Shown here: positions 8,432 to 17,687 of the stretch, one piece after another
Numbering within the stretch: the stretch's first letter is position 1
Layout of the letters: each line of letters begins with the position of its first letter
Origin: Streptomyces albireticuli
GTDB taxonomy: Bacteria > Actinomycetota > Actinomycetes > Streptomycetales > Streptomycetaceae
Direction of reading: 5' to 3'
Assembly: GCF_021228125.1 (NCBI RefSeq)
Contig: NZ_JAJQQS010000010.1
Span: forward strand, 124,001-188,000
DNA: 64,000 nt
Notes under the pieces: generated by a model
Seen by the model: only the letters and a program-made list of their open reading frames with translations
Told to the model about the DNA's origin: nothing
Database searches by the model: none
Translations under genes and position numbers: made by a program

Positions 8432-10290
8432 CGGCCGGCCCACCACAGCACCCCCCTGGAACCGCCCCCTTGCCCAGAACCCCCGCACCCTCCGGCAGCG
8501 GAACCGACGGCTACGACATAGCCTTCCGCGTCCTGCTCGTCGCCCTCGCCATCACCGTCCCCCTGTCCAACCTCGCCTGGCTCGGCGGCAACATCACCGC
8601 CCACCTCACCGACTCCGGCCCCTGGGCCGACTACCAGCCGGTCGAAGCCCTCCTCCGCCCCGAACGCCTCTGGCCCGACACCGGCGAAACGTCCCTGCTG
8701 ATCGGTGCGCGCATCGTCCCCATCGCCACCCTGCTCGCCCTCGCCGCCATCAGCGCCGTGCTCTGGTCGCGACACCGTGGCGGCGCCAGCGGCCGGAAGA
8801 AGGTGGCCGGGATGGCCAAGCAGAAGGACATCGAGGCCCTGCTGCCTAAGGCCATCACCGCCAAGGCCCGCTCCTTGCGCCCGAGCCTGAAGGACGCCAA
8901 GACCATCAAGGCGAAGGACACCGGCATCCTGCTCGGCAACCTCCAAGGGACCCGGCACGAGGTCCGCATGGGCTACGAGGATGTCGCCGTCGCCATCATG
9001 GCGCCCCGTTCCGGCAAGACCACCAGCCTCGCCATCCCCTCGATCCTGAGCGCCCCCGGCCCCGTCCTGCTCACCTCCAACAAGGCCGCCGGCGACGCCT
9101 ACACCGCCACCCTCGACGCCCGGGCCGAGGCGGGCCGAACCTGGTCAATGGACCCGCAGCAGATCGCCCACGCGCAGCGGGAGATGTGGTGGAACCCGCT
9201 CGCCGACGCGAAAACCCTCGACGGCGCAGGGCGGCTCGCCGGGCACTTCCTCGCAGCCTCCGTCGACGCCTCCCAGCAGGGCGATTTCTGGTCCAAGGCC
9301 GGATCCAACATCCTGAGCCAGCTGTTCCTAGCCGCGGCCCTCGATGAACGGCCCATCACCGACGTGATGCAGTGGCTGGCCTTCCCCGCCAACCGCACCC
9401 CGCTCGACATCCTGCGCGACCACGGCTTCAGCGCCGTCGCCGCCCAGCTCAAGGGCACCGTCGAAGGCCCGCCCGAGACCCGCGACGGCATCTACGAAAC
9501 CGCCCGCCAGTACGCCGCCGCCCTACTCAACAGCGAGATCGCCGCCTGGGTCACCCCACAGAAGAACGTCCCCGAATTCCGGCCGGCCCAGTTCGTCACC
9601 TCCCGCGACACCCTCTACCTGCTATCGAAGGACGGCGGCGGAGGCGCGAGCGCGCTAATCGCCGCGTGCGCGGACTCGGTGATGCGGGCCGCCACCGCCC
9701 AGGCCGAACGCGCCGGCGGACGCCTGGACCCGCCGATGCTCGCGATCCTCGACGAAGCCGCCAACGTCTGCAAGATCAGTGATCTTCCGGACCTGTACTC
9801 CCACCTCGGCTCCCGCGGGATCATCCCGATCACCATCCTCCAGTCCTACCGGCAGGGCCAGAAGGTCTGGGGGGACGCGGGCATGGACGCCATGTGGTCC
9901 GCCTCCACAATCAAGGTGATCGGCTCCGGCATCGACGACCCGGACTTCGCCGACAAACTGAGCAGACTGATCGGCGACCACGACGTCGAGACGAAATCCA
10001 CCTCCACCTCCGAGTCCGGCAAGTCCACCAGCATCAGCATGCGCCAGGAACGCATCCTGCCCGCCGACGCCATCCGCGCCCTCCCCAAGGGCACCGCCCT
10101 GTGCTTCGCCACCGGCATGCGCGCCGCCATGCTCAACCTGCGCCCCTGGTACCTCGAACCCGACGCCGGCGAACTCGCCGCCGCCTCTGACCGCGCCTCC
10201 AAAGCCATCACCGCCCGCGCCATCGCCAAGGCAGCGCCACAACATCACGAACTTCGGAACGACCGCGTAACCCAGCCGCACCACGCCTAG
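8428..10290 (+). CDS. VirD4/TraG-type conjugative coupling ATPase
   Basis: 620 residues from GTG 8428 (GTGA overlap); TTG 8470 is an alternative. Two transmembrane helices lie near residues 32-52 and 90-112. The cytoplasmic ATPase domain follows, with a Walker A at about 191-199 (APRSGKTTS) and a Walker B at about 437-445 (MLAILDEAAN). Between them are the features of the TraM-recognition/TraG family (LLTSNKAAGD, QGDFWSKAG, TRDGIYETARQY). The C-terminal part has SRGIIPITILQSY, typical of VirD4. Such proteins link DNA to a type IV secretion channel at the membrane. No other mating-channel gene is visible in the window, so the element may use further genes elsewhere or act with few partners. 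Confidence 0.88.
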   Translation: MTAGPPQHPPGTAPLPRTPAPSGSGTDGYDIAFRVLLVALAITVPLSNLAWLGGNITAHLTDSGPWADYQPVEALLRPERLWPDTGETSLLIGARIVPIATLLALAAISAVLWSRHRGGASGRKKVAGMAKQKDIEALLPKAITAKARSLRPSLKDAKTIKAKDTGILLGNLQGTRHEVRMGYEDVAVAIMAPRSGKTTSLAIPSILSAPGPVLLTSNKAAGDAYTATLDARAEAGRTWSMDPQQIAHAQREMWWNPLADAKTLDGAGRLAGHFLAASVDASQQGDFWSKAGSNILSQLFLAAALDERPITDVMQWLAFPANRTPLDILRDHGFSAVAAQLKGTVEGPPETRDGIYETARQYAAALLNSEIAAWVTPQKNVPEFRPAQFVTSRDTLYLLSKDGGGGASALIAACADSVMRAATAQAERAGGRLDPPMLAILDEAANVCKISDLPDLYSHLGSRGIIPITILQSYRQGQKVWGDAGMDAMWSASTIKVIGSGIDDPDFADKLSRLIGDHDVETKSTSTSESGKSTSISMRQERILPADAIRALPKGTALCFATGMRAAMLNLRPWYLEPDAGELAAASDRASKAITARAIAKAAPQHHELRNDRVTQPHHA

Positions 10291-10563
10291 CGCTCCGCAG
10301 GGGCGCGAAGGCTGCCCTCGGCCACCCGGCGCCGACACCCCACGAACCCGCGCCCCGCAACGGCACGCCGCACCCATGGAACGGCCCGTTCAGCCGCCCT
10401 CGCGAAGCCCGTCCCCTCCACTACCCGTTCTTCACCTCCCACCGCGCCGACCATTGCACCGCCCCGGCGCCGATCCACTCCCCGCGCGGACCCACTGACC
10501 TTCAGGTCCGCGGGCGCTCGCCGTCCGCGCCCCGGCACACCCCGACGGAAGACCCGCCTTCCC

Positions 10564-11418
10564 ATGACGACACCGCCCGCCGATGCCCTCCTGTTCGACG
10601 TGCCCACGCCACTCACCCCCATCGAACGACTCCCGGTCCTCGCCGACCACTACACCCACCACAACGACGCGATCGACACCTTCCGTCTCAGCTCCTCCTC
10701 GGGCCCCGTGGTGGGTACGTACGCCGGCTCCGCGCGGCACCTGGCCCACGAGACCCTCGCCGCCGTCAAGGCCGTCCAGGACCGACAGCTCTACGAAAGC
10801 AGCGAGCTGATCGACGCCGTGGTACGGCTCAAGCAGCTCGCCTACCTGAGCAACGAGGCTGCCCTCCACCTCGCCGATGCGCGAGAAGCCCTGACCACCC
10901 GGCCCGCGTCAGGCAGTACAGAGCCTGATCGTCCCGAGGTGCTGGAAAACGCCGGCCGACAGGTGCGGGTGGCCGGTGAACTGACCGCGCTCGCTCCCCA
11001 GGCGGCTGTCGAGTGCGCTGACCGCATCGCCCGGGAAATGCGCCGACGCCGGCCCTCGACCGGCAACCCGGTGCAAGAGCTGGACGCGGTCCAGCACAGC
11101 GCGCTGCAGGAAGTCGCCCGCGGCCACATCCGCGTCTCCGAAAGTCTCGGTCGGCAATATGTCCACAGCCGCGACGTCCGTGTGCTGATCAGCACGCTGC
11201 GATCGCTGGAGGCCAAGGGCCTCATCGCACGAGAGCCCAAGTCCGCGCCGCCCGCCTATGTCGGCGGCCCGCTGCCAGACCGCGTGCGCCTCACCTCCCA
11301 CGGCGCGGCAACCGTCGCCGCGTTCATCGGGCTGTCCCCAGCCGCCAGGGCCAAGGCGACAGCCACCGCGCGCCCCGCACAGCCGGCACTCAACACGGCA
11401 TCCGGCCGGGCCCGCTGA
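10564..11418 (+). CDS. Hypothetical protein with a probable C-terminal winged helix
   Basis: 284 residues from ATG 10564. The N-terminal 200 residues are helical (HETLAAVKAVQDRQLYESSELIDAVV). Residues about 180-255 look like a winged helix-turn-helix: ALQEVARGHIRVSE, then DVRVLISTLRSLEAKGLIAREP and DRVRLTSHGAATV, which resembles MarR/PadR-type wings. It could be a DNA-binding regulator of the element. The 273 bases before it hold no supported gene and may contain its promoter. No named family recognised. Confidence 0.65.
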   Translation: MTTPPADALLFDVPTPLTPIERLPVLADHYTHHNDAIDTFRLSSSSGPVVGTYAGSARHLAHETLAAVKAVQDRQLYESSELIDAVVRLKQLAYLSNEAALHLADAREALTTRPASGSTEPDRPEVLENAGRQVRVAGELTALAPQAAVECADRIAREMRRRRPSTGNPVQELDAVQHSALQEVARGHIRVSESLGRQYVHSRDVRVLISTLRSLEAKGLIAREPKSAPPAYVGGPLPDRVRLTSHGAATVAAFIGLSPAARAKATATARPAQPALNTASGRAR

Positions 11419-11458
11419 CCTCTCCCGTCAGCTACACCTCCAGCCCCGGAAGGGCCAT

Positions 11459-12061
11459 TTGGCTTTCATCGACCACCACGACGTCTTCGTCGGCTCGACC
11501 GACGACGGGCACACCTTCATCGTCCTCAATCGCCGCATCCGCACGGCCCACCGTGCCCTCATCGTCCACGGTTTCACCGCCCGCGAGCACCAGGGCCGCA
11601 CCCTGTATCTCCTCCCACCCGACACCTCACCGGAAGAGGCGCACCACCGCACAGGCGACGCCCTGCACCACCTCCTCACGCACACGACGGACTTCGTCGA
11701 CCTCAGCTGGACGACCCGCTTCCTGGGGACCGGCCCCCTGCCCAAGGCGGTCGTCCGCTTCGACCTTTCCCACCGGCACGTCACCGCCCTCGCCCACAGT
11801 GAGGCAGCCCACACCGTGCTCGAACAGCACGGATTCGTCCCTGCCCCGGAGGGATACGCCCTTCCCACCGAACTGAGCGAACGCGAAAGCGTCAGCGCCG
11901 TTGCCCGCGCCGAAGCCCACCTGTGGTCCCTCGGCCTCGGCTCGGAGATCGCCCTCGGCCTCCCGACACCCCAGGCCATCAACGCGGCACCCGACCGCAC
12001 CGGCACCACCATGTCGGCACCGCAGCCACAGGCCCCCAGGCAGAAGAGGAACACTCGTTGA
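11459..12061 (+). CDS. Hypothetical element protein, two repeated accessory domains (TTG start)
   Basis: 200 residues from TTG 11459, preceded by GGAAGGG at good spacing. Residues 1-95 and 100-175 look like two copies of the element's repeated domain: first TFIVLNRRIRTAHRALIVHGF with TLYLLPPDTS, second VVRFDLSHRHVT with AHTVLEQHGFVPAPEGYALP and LWSLGLGSEIAL. The pattern is strand, helix ending xxHGF, strand, helix, Gly-strand. This is the clearest internal duplication of that unit. Function unknown. Confidence 0.65.
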   Translation: MAFIDHHDVFVGSTDDGHTFIVLNRRIRTAHRALIVHGFTAREHQGRTLYLLPPDTSPEEAHHRTGDALHHLLTHTTDFVDLSWTTRFLGTGPLPKAVVRFDLSHRHVTALAHSEAAHTVLEQHGFVPAPEGYALPTELSERESVSAVARAEAHLWSLGLGSEIALGLPTPQAINAAPDRTGTTMSAPQPQAPRQKRNTR

Positions 12062-12119
12062 CCCGCCTCTGCGACGCACCGCATGCGGTAGCGGCACGAT
12101 TCCTCGGGCGGTGCAGCGC

Positions 12120-12857
12120 GTGAAGGCTCTCGCGCCCGATGACAAGGTCCTGGTGTCCCCGCGTCACCTGGCCGGGGCCGGCCTTGACCACCTCGCCGAT
12201 GCGATCGGCCCGCTCATCCACCTCTTCGGCTGGCAGACCGAGCACAACGCCGCCAGCGGACACGTGGCACTCGACAGCCCCGAGGGCAGCATGTTTGTGG
12301 ACTTCACCCCCAGCCGCACCGACGGCGTGTGGTGGACGATCGCGCACCACGAGCCGTTCTGGAAGGTCGAGTGCACCCGGCAGACCCCCATCGAGGCGGT
12401 CGCCGCCGTCACCCAGTGCCTGCCCCAGCTGCTCGGCGACCGCCGTCACGCCGACCGCATCCCGCTCACCACCAGCTCCCTCGCAGACATCGCCGCCCAA
12501 AACCACTGGGCTGCCTCCCTCGAAGGGCGCCTGTTCACCTCGCCCGACGGTCACTGCACCCTGCGCCGCGCGCCGGACACAGAGATCGCCTGGAGCGTCG
12601 AGCACTCGGTCCACGGCGGGTTCGGCACCTACTGGAGCACCCGCTTTACAGCCGACGCCCCTCCTGCGGCGGTCACCCAGTTCTTCGCCCACCTGGCCAC
12701 CAGTGCGCCGGCGGAACGGGAGTTCCGCGAGATCCCGTTCCTGGCCCGCGACCTCGGCTACGCCCTGATCACTCCCGCACGGGGAGCCGCCGCGAACCCG
12801 CACATCCACCATGCCGTTGCCCGCGCAGCGCCCACCCACACCGCGCGCCACTGCTGA
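12120..12857 (+). CDS. DUF317 domain-containing protein
   Basis: About 245 residues. I place the start at GTG 12120 (VKALAPDD); GTG 12111 is also possible. Residues 10-95 carry the DUF317 pattern VLVSPRHLAGAGLDHL, then GWQTEH, DSPEGSMFVDFTP, and WKVECTRQTPIEAVAAVTQCL. A second copy follows (ALGWAASLEGR-type segment at about 125, SPDGHCTLRRAP, FTADAPPAAVTQFFAHL). It is the third DUF317 member in the window. It ends 120 bases before the PAPS-reductase-like gene. Confidence 0.8.
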   Translation: MKALAPDDKVLVSPRHLAGAGLDHLADAIGPLIHLFGWQTEHNAASGHVALDSPEGSMFVDFTPSRTDGVWWTIAHHEPFWKVECTRQTPIEAVAAVTQCLPQLLGDRRHADRIPLTTSSLADIAAQNHWAASLEGRLFTSPDGHCTLRRAPDTEIAWSVEHSVHGGFGTYWSTRFTADAPPAAVTQFFAHLATSAPAEREFREIPFLARDLGYALITPARGAAANPHIHHAVARAAPTHTARHC

Positions 12858-12977
12858 CCCCGCCGACAGAAAGCTCACCCGGCGACACCATCCCTGCCGC
12901 CTCCCCACCACGTCTTCCACCAGGCGCCGATTTTCTCCGGACCCGGCGCCGACCGTACTTCTGTTCAAGGACCCGCT

Positions 12978-13904
12978 ATTCCCGATTCCCCCGCCTTCCG
13001 CTGTATTTCGCTCGGCGCAGGTGTTCAGTCCAGCGCGATGCTCGCCCTGTCAGCCCAGGGCATCCTCCCGAAAGTCGACTATGCGATCTTCGCCGATACC
13101 GGCTGGGAACCAGCCGCTGTCTACTCCCACCTCGACGGCCTCGAACGGGAGATAGCCGCACCCGCCGGAATCTCTGTTCTACGTGTCTCGTCCGGCAATA
13201 TCCGCAACGACGCCCTGGACCCTGCCCACCGGTTCGCGTCCATGCCGCTCTACATCCTCAATCAAGACGGCAAGGCCGGGATGACCCGCAGGCAATGCAC
13301 GGGCGAGTACAAGATCAAGCCGATCAAGAAGAAGGTCCGGGAGCTCCTCGGCTACCCCTATCCGACGCGCGTCCCGAAGGGGGTGTTCGTCGACCAGTGG
13401 GTCGGCATCTCCACGGATGAATTCCACCGGGCCAAGGACGCTGACGTGAAGTACATGCGCAACCGGCACCCCCTCATCGACATGGGCTGGTCACGGATCG
13501 ATTGCGTCCGCTACCTGACCGGGCTGGGGCTGGCCGGCACCCCGAAGTCCAGCTGCCTGGGGTGCCCCTTCCACGGCAACGCCCAGTGGAGACACATCAG
13601 GGACACCTCGCCGTCCGAGTGGGCGGACGTGGTGGCCTTCGACGCGGCGATCCGCAACGGAAACGCCCGCGCCAACGCGGCCGGGCAGCGCCTGCTGGGC
13701 GAGGCGTTCCTCCACCGCTCCCGCGTCCCCCTGGACCAGGCGCCGATCGACCACGTCACTGCCGCCGAGCGGGCTGCCCTGCAGCAGGGACCCGGCGCAG
13801 CAGACGCGGAGGAGCTCGAGCAGGGCGTTGCCGACGGCTGTTCCCCGTGGGCCTGCCGCGGTGAAGTCGGGCCGGTGCAGGATGACTTCGGGCTGGCCTC
13901 TTGA
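12978..13904 (+). CDS. PAPS-reductase/ATP-pyrophosphatase family protein (probable ATT start)
   Basis: The sequence upstream of ATG 13038 is clearly coding: PDSPAFRCISLGAGVQSSAM includes the family's PP-loop (SLGAGVQSS). The only plausible start before it is ATT 12978, six bases after AAGGA, giving a 308-residue protein. Conserved features are FADTGWEP at about 45, the RRQCTGEYKIKPI segment near 108, and a Cys pair in SSCLGCPFHGNAQWR near 195. PAPS-reductase-like proteins activate a substrate with ATP; in mobile elements and phages they often sit beside DNA-modification genes. Here the stop overlaps the start of a cytosine methyltransferase (TTGA), so a linked DNA-modification role is likely but unproven. 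Confidence 0.8.
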   Translation: MPDSPAFRCISLGAGVQSSAMLALSAQGILPKVDYAIFADTGWEPAAVYSHLDGLEREIAAPAGISVLRVSSGNIRNDALDPAHRFASMPLYILNQDGKAGMTRRQCTGEYKIKPIKKKVRELLGYPYPTRVPKGVFVDQWVGISTDEFHRAKDADVKYMRNRHPLIDMGWSRIDCVRYLTGLGLAGTPKSSCLGCPFHGNAQWRHIRDTSPSEWADVVAFDAAIRNGNARANAAGQRLLGEAFLHRSRVPLDQAPIDHVTAAERAALQQGPGAADAEELEQGVADGCSPWACRGEVGPVQDDFGLAS

Positions 13905-15112
13905 TCGTCCTGGACCTTTTCGCCGGCCCGGGCGGTTGGAGCCACCCCCTGAAGGTGCTCGGCGTCCGCGAAGTCGGGCTGGAGTGGGACGAGTGGGCCT
14001 GCAAGACCCGGGCCGCGGCCGGGCTGGTGACGGTCCGAACCGACGTGGCGATGTACCCTGCCTGGCCCTTCCTAGGGAAGACCCAGGGGCTCATCGCGAG
14101 TCCGCCGTGCCAGGCGTGGTCGATGGCCGGTAAGCGCCTCGGTTTGGTGGACCAGCCCTTGGTCCACCAGGCCGTCGCCGACCTCGCGGAGGGCCACGAC
14201 ACCCGTGAGCGGCTGCTCGCCGCTTGCCGGGACCCGCGTTCCCTGCTCGCCGCCGAACCCATGCGCTACCTGCACGCCCTCAACACCGTGGGTGAGCCGG
14301 AGTGGGTGGCCATGGAAGAGGTGCCCGATGTCCTGCCGCTGTGGCGGCAGTACGCCGTCGTCCTGCGCAGCTGGGGCTTCTCGGCATGGTCCGGCATCCT
14401 CAACGCGGCCGACTTCGGTGTCCCCCAAACGAGGCGGCGAGCCATCCTCCTCGCGTCACGCACCCGCACCGCTGAGCCTCCCGCCCCCACGCACGCAAAG
14501 TCCGTCGAGCCGCCCACCCTGTTCGGACCGGGCCGGGTGCAGTGGGTGTCCATGGCCGAGGCCCTGGGCTGGGGCGCCACCGACCGCCCCGTGCCGACCG
14601 TGTGTGCCGGCGGCGGGCCCGGCGGAGGCCCGGAACCGTTCCCCTCCGGCTCCCGCAAAGCCCTCGCCGACGCCCGCGACCGCGGCACCTGGAAGAGCCA
14701 TCCACGTGGCACCGGTCAGAAGGACTCCGCCCACGTGCCGGCCGTGCCTCCTTCGGAGGCGCGCGGGGCCTGGTCGCTGCGCAGCAACAACCAGGCCAAC
14801 GCCACCGTCCGCAGCCTGGACGAGCCGGCCGGGACATTGTTCTTCGGCCACCGCGCCAACGAATGCGTCTGGGTCGCCGACCCCGTCAACGGACAGCAGC
14901 ACGAGGCCGGTCCGGCTCCGGAGCCGATCCGGATCACCGCGGCCGAGGCCGGACTGCTGCAGACGTTCCCCGCCGACTACCCGTGGCAGGGCAACAAGGG
15001 CCAGCGGTTCTCCCAGATCGGCAACGCGGTCCCCCCACGACTCGCGGCTCACCTCCTGGCCCCGCACCTCGGCAAGACACTGGGCCCCGACGACTTCACC
15101 CTGGCGGCCTGA
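13901..15112 (+). CDS. DNA (cytosine-5) methyltransferase
   Basis: 403 residues from TTG 13901, overlapping the previous stop. Motif I is DLFAGPGGWS (residues 5-14), and motif IV is SPPCQAWS with catalytic Cys 70. The motif VI region is EEVPDVLP, where the usual ENV is replaced by EEV. Motif VIII is VPQTRRRAIL, and motif X is QIGNAVPPRLAAHL near the C-terminus. The variable target-recognition part lies at about 200-330. No restriction enzyme is adjacent; its partner may be the PAPS-reductase-like protein. It would methylate the element or host DNA, possibly to evade restriction. Confidence 0.9.
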   Translation: MIVLDLFAGPGGWSHPLKVLGVREVGLEWDEWACKTRAAAGLVTVRTDVAMYPAWPFLGKTQGLIASPPCQAWSMAGKRLGLVDQPLVHQAVADLAEGHDTRERLLAACRDPRSLLAAEPMRYLHALNTVGEPEWVAMEEVPDVLPLWRQYAVVLRSWGFSAWSGILNAADFGVPQTRRRAILLASRTRTAEPPAPTHAKSVEPPTLFGPGRVQWVSMAEALGWGATDRPVPTVCAGGGPGGGPEPFPSGSRKALADARDRGTWKSHPRGTGQKDSAHVPAVPPSEARGAWSLRSNNQANATVRSLDEPAGTLFFGHRANECVWVADPVNGQQHEAGPAPEPIRITAAEAGLLQTFPADYPWQGNKGQRFSQIGNAVPPRLAAHLLAPHLGKTLGPDDFTLAA

Positions 15113-16230
15113 TGCCCGACCCCCTCCACCCTCAGCCCGACCTCGGCCTGGACGAGACGGCTCCGCCACAGCCAGTGCACTACGCCGAGCAGGCACTGCT
15201 CGGCGCTCTCCTCCTCGACCCGCAGCAGCTCAAAACCATCGACGCCCTGGAGCCCAGCCACTTCAGCGACCACTCCCACGCGGCCCTCTTCACAGCCATG
15301 CGCAGCCTCCTGCCGCCCGCCGCCGAGGCGCACGCCAGGAAACCGATCTGGCTGAACGGCGTCCTGCACGCCGCCCGGCCCGAAGCCCCCGGCCTCAGCG
15401 CCGCCTACCTGCACAGCCTGGTCCACGCCTGCCCCTGGGCCGGGCACGCGGCCGCGTACGCGCGGATCGTCCGGGCCGATCACGCCCGCCGGGCCTTGCG
15501 CATGCACGCCCAGCGCCTGGGCCAATCGGCCACCGACACCACGGGCCCCGACCCGGCCGGCGTCGTCCTGGATCAGGCCGATGTCCTTGCCCGGTTCGTG
15601 GACGAACTCGCCGGCCAGTTCGCCCCGCACCCCGGCTCGCTCCCCCGCACCCCGCCTCCCACGGCCCCGCCGCACCATGCCGATGAGGAGGCGCTGGAGG
15701 AAGAGCGGCTGCTGCTGGCGTCCGCCACTGCCCGCCCCGACGGCCTCAAGAGCATGCGGTGGCTGCAGGCCGAGGACTTCGCCCTGCCCCTGCACGGTGC
15801 TCTCTTCCAGTGCCTGAGCGCCCAGGTCCACCGGGGCGATCCCGTCGACGCGGTCACCGTGCTGTGGGAAGCCCAGCACCGCGGCCTGCTCACCACAGAC
15901 ATCACGCCGCCCGAGCTGATCGCCTTGCTGTCCACGCCAGTCGGCTCACCGGAGCACTGGGGCGAACGCGTCCTCCAGCGCGCCCTGCTCACCCGAGCAT
16001 ACGCCGTCGCCCTGCGGATCCAGGCGTTCGCCGGCGACCCGGCCAACACCCCTCACCAGCTCGTCACCGGCAGCCGCCGCGCCCTCGCCGACCTCACCGC
16101 CATCCGCGCCCGCTGGCAGCGCACCACCCCACCACGACCCTCACCGGCCCTCCGCCGTGCGTCCATTCCGCCGACAGCCGCCCGTGCCGGACCACCGGCC
16201 GCCGCCAGCATGCACCGAACCACCCGTTGA
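15112..16230 (+). CDS. DnaB helicase N-terminal-like protein, no ATPase domain
   Basis: 372 residues from ATG 15112, overlapping the methyltransferase stop (TGATG). The N-terminus reads as the DnaB N-terminal domain: YAEQALLGALLLDPQQL, LEPSHFSDHSHAALFTAM, YLHSLVHACPWAGHAAAYARIV, RRALRMHAQRLGQ. A second, weaker copy follows at about 200-330 (EEERLLLASATARPD, FALPLHGALFQCL, WGERVLQRALLTRAYAVAL). No RecA-like ATPase motifs are present. It may bind primase or helicase during element replication or transfer. Similar stand-alone proteins occur on Streptomyces elements. Confidence 0.75.
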   Translation: MPDPLHPQPDLGLDETAPPQPVHYAEQALLGALLLDPQQLKTIDALEPSHFSDHSHAALFTAMRSLLPPAAEAHARKPIWLNGVLHAARPEAPGLSAAYLHSLVHACPWAGHAAAYARIVRADHARRALRMHAQRLGQSATDTTGPDPAGVVLDQADVLARFVDELAGQFAPHPGSLPRTPPPTAPPHHADEEALEEERLLLASATARPDGLKSMRWLQAEDFALPLHGALFQCLSAQVHRGDPVDAVTVLWEAQHRGLLTTDITPPELIALLSTPVGSPEHWGERVLQRALLTRAYAVALRIQAFAGDPANTPHQLVTGSRRALADLTAIRARWQRTTPPRPSPALRRASIPPTAARAGPPAAASMHRTTR

Positions 16231-16236
16231 CCGCCT

Positions 16237-16266
16237 GGGCCCGGCCGGCCAGAGCCGGCCGGGCCC
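16237..16266 (+). terminator. Strong hairpin terminator
   Basis: A perfect 12-bp inverted repeat (GGGCCCGGCCGG at 16237-16248, complement 16255-16266), extendable by one pair to leave a 4-base loop. It starts 7 bases after the DnaB-like stop and likely ends the PAPS-reductase/methyltransferase/DnaB-like transcript. Confidence 0.75.
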
Positions 16267-16281
16267 GAGAATCGAGCAGCC

Positions 16282-17176
16282 ATGCCCCACCCCCCTCTCA
16301 ACGCCCACGTCCACCTGGCCCCGCACCGCGAACACCCCGACGCCGTCACCGCCACCATCACCGGCCCCGAGGCCCGCACCGCGTCTGCCCTGCTGAGCGT
16401 CCACAGCTTCCGCCCGGCCCATGAGCAGACGATGGTCCTGGCCCGCATCGGCCACGAGGAGCCCTACTACGCCGACCAGGCCGCGCACGCCCTCCGCGCC
16501 CAAGGTGCCGGCGTCGAGATCGACGCCAGCCTGCAGGAGGACATCCGAGTGGACCTGGGCCGACTACCCCATGCCCTGGCTGACACGCGAGGAGATCCGC
16601 AAGGTCTCAGCCGAAGCCCAGACGATTCACGACGACATCGCCTCCGGCCGCCTCGTCATCCACGCCCACGCCCACGACGGCCACACCTTCGTCGCCGTCG
16701 GCACGTACCGCCACAATGGCAAGAGCATCCACCTCCACGGGGAAAACCACCTCCGCCAAGTCGCCCTCGTCTACGACAACCCCACCGAGGCCCTGTCCGA
16801 GTTCGACCGCCTCAACGGTGACGCCGTACGCCCCGGCCCCGCACCAACAACCGACATCGAACAACGTGCGGCACTCGCCCTCGCCCCACGGCGGACCGCC
16901 ACGCCAGCCCCAGAGGTAACCGGAGGCCAGCCGACGAAGGGCAAGCGCGAGAGCGTACCGGTGTGGGCAGCGTCCCCCGGCGACCACGAAGCCCTGCTGG
17001 ACTCTTTCCTCGCATCGCAGCCTGCGTGGGAACACCACCGGACGTGGTCAGACGAGACAACCATCGCTGCTCACGAAGCCCTCGCCCTGCGGGTGGAGTT
17101 CCTCCACGAGGCCGCCCCCGAGGCCTTCAACTGGACCATCGCCGCTTACGAATCGCCCGTCGGGCCACGCATATGA
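16282..17176 (+). pseudogene. Hypothetical element protein, one-base frameshift
   Basis: The frame from ATG 16282 (MPHPPLNAHVHLAPHRE) reads to about 16545 (..GVEIDASLQEDI). Coding then continues one frame over with EWTWADYPMPWLTREE and stays open to 17176. Removing one C near 16545 gives a 297-residue protein. The first part fits the repeated accessory domain (ALLSVHSFRPAHEQT, AALRAQGAGVEID-type ending). The second has an Asp/His-rich domain (VIHAHAHDGHTFVAVGTY, HLRQVALVYDNPTEAL). Without the repair the C-terminal part could start at ATG 16571, but no ribosome site is seen there. Function unknown. Confidence 0.7.
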
Positions 17177-17471
17177 CACGTCTCCGTGACCGCCACCGCA
17201 CCTGTCGAGATCGCCGAAACCCTCCTCAACCGCCTCTCTATCGACGACATATGGGCCACAGCACTGGAGCGTCCGTCATAGAGAAGCCCGTCGCGCAGGC
17301 CACACGCCCCCTCGACGAGGCCGCCTGGCCGCGCTCGGGGTGGTGGCGGTGACGCGGCTGCTGAATCTGCCGGTGCCCCAGGTGGTCGGCTGAGACGCGG
17401 GTGCGCGGCCGCGAGCTGAGCGGGACAGCCATGTCCTGCCCCGTGCGGTGTCGCCCCGCGGCGGCAATGCG

Positions 17472-17687
17472 TCAGCTCTGCACGGTGTCGTCGCTCGCCT
17501 GCCCGGCACCCCCGGCTGCGCGTGCCTTCTCGCGCATCTTGCGAACCAGCTCCGCCTTCTGGGCGGCGGCACCCTGGCGGTCGAGGTTGCGGTGCGGACC
17601 GTTGTTCTGCCGTTCGGCGCGGGACAGCTTCTTGCGCTGGCCGTCGCCCTGGCCCACGGGATTGTTGATGTTCTTGCTATCGGTCAC
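17472..17687 (-). CDS. DUF6243-like small basic protein
   Basis: 71 residues, minus strand, with MTDSKNINNPVGQGDGQRKK at the N-terminus. It is highly charged: a NNPVG-type start, KLSRAERQ, then KAELVRKMREKARAAGG. This matches the small Streptomyces proteins I know as DUF6243, usually about 60-75 residues and of unknown role. An AT-richer stretch at 17700-17730 upstream may hold its promoter. Between 17177 and 17471 only short coding-like remnants are seen (for example LLNRLSIDDIWATALERPS around 17220-17280). Confidence 0.75.
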   Translation of the reverse strand: MTDSKNINNPVGQGDGQRKKLSRAERQNNGPHRNLDRQGAAAQKAELVRKMREKARAAGGAGQASDDTVQS

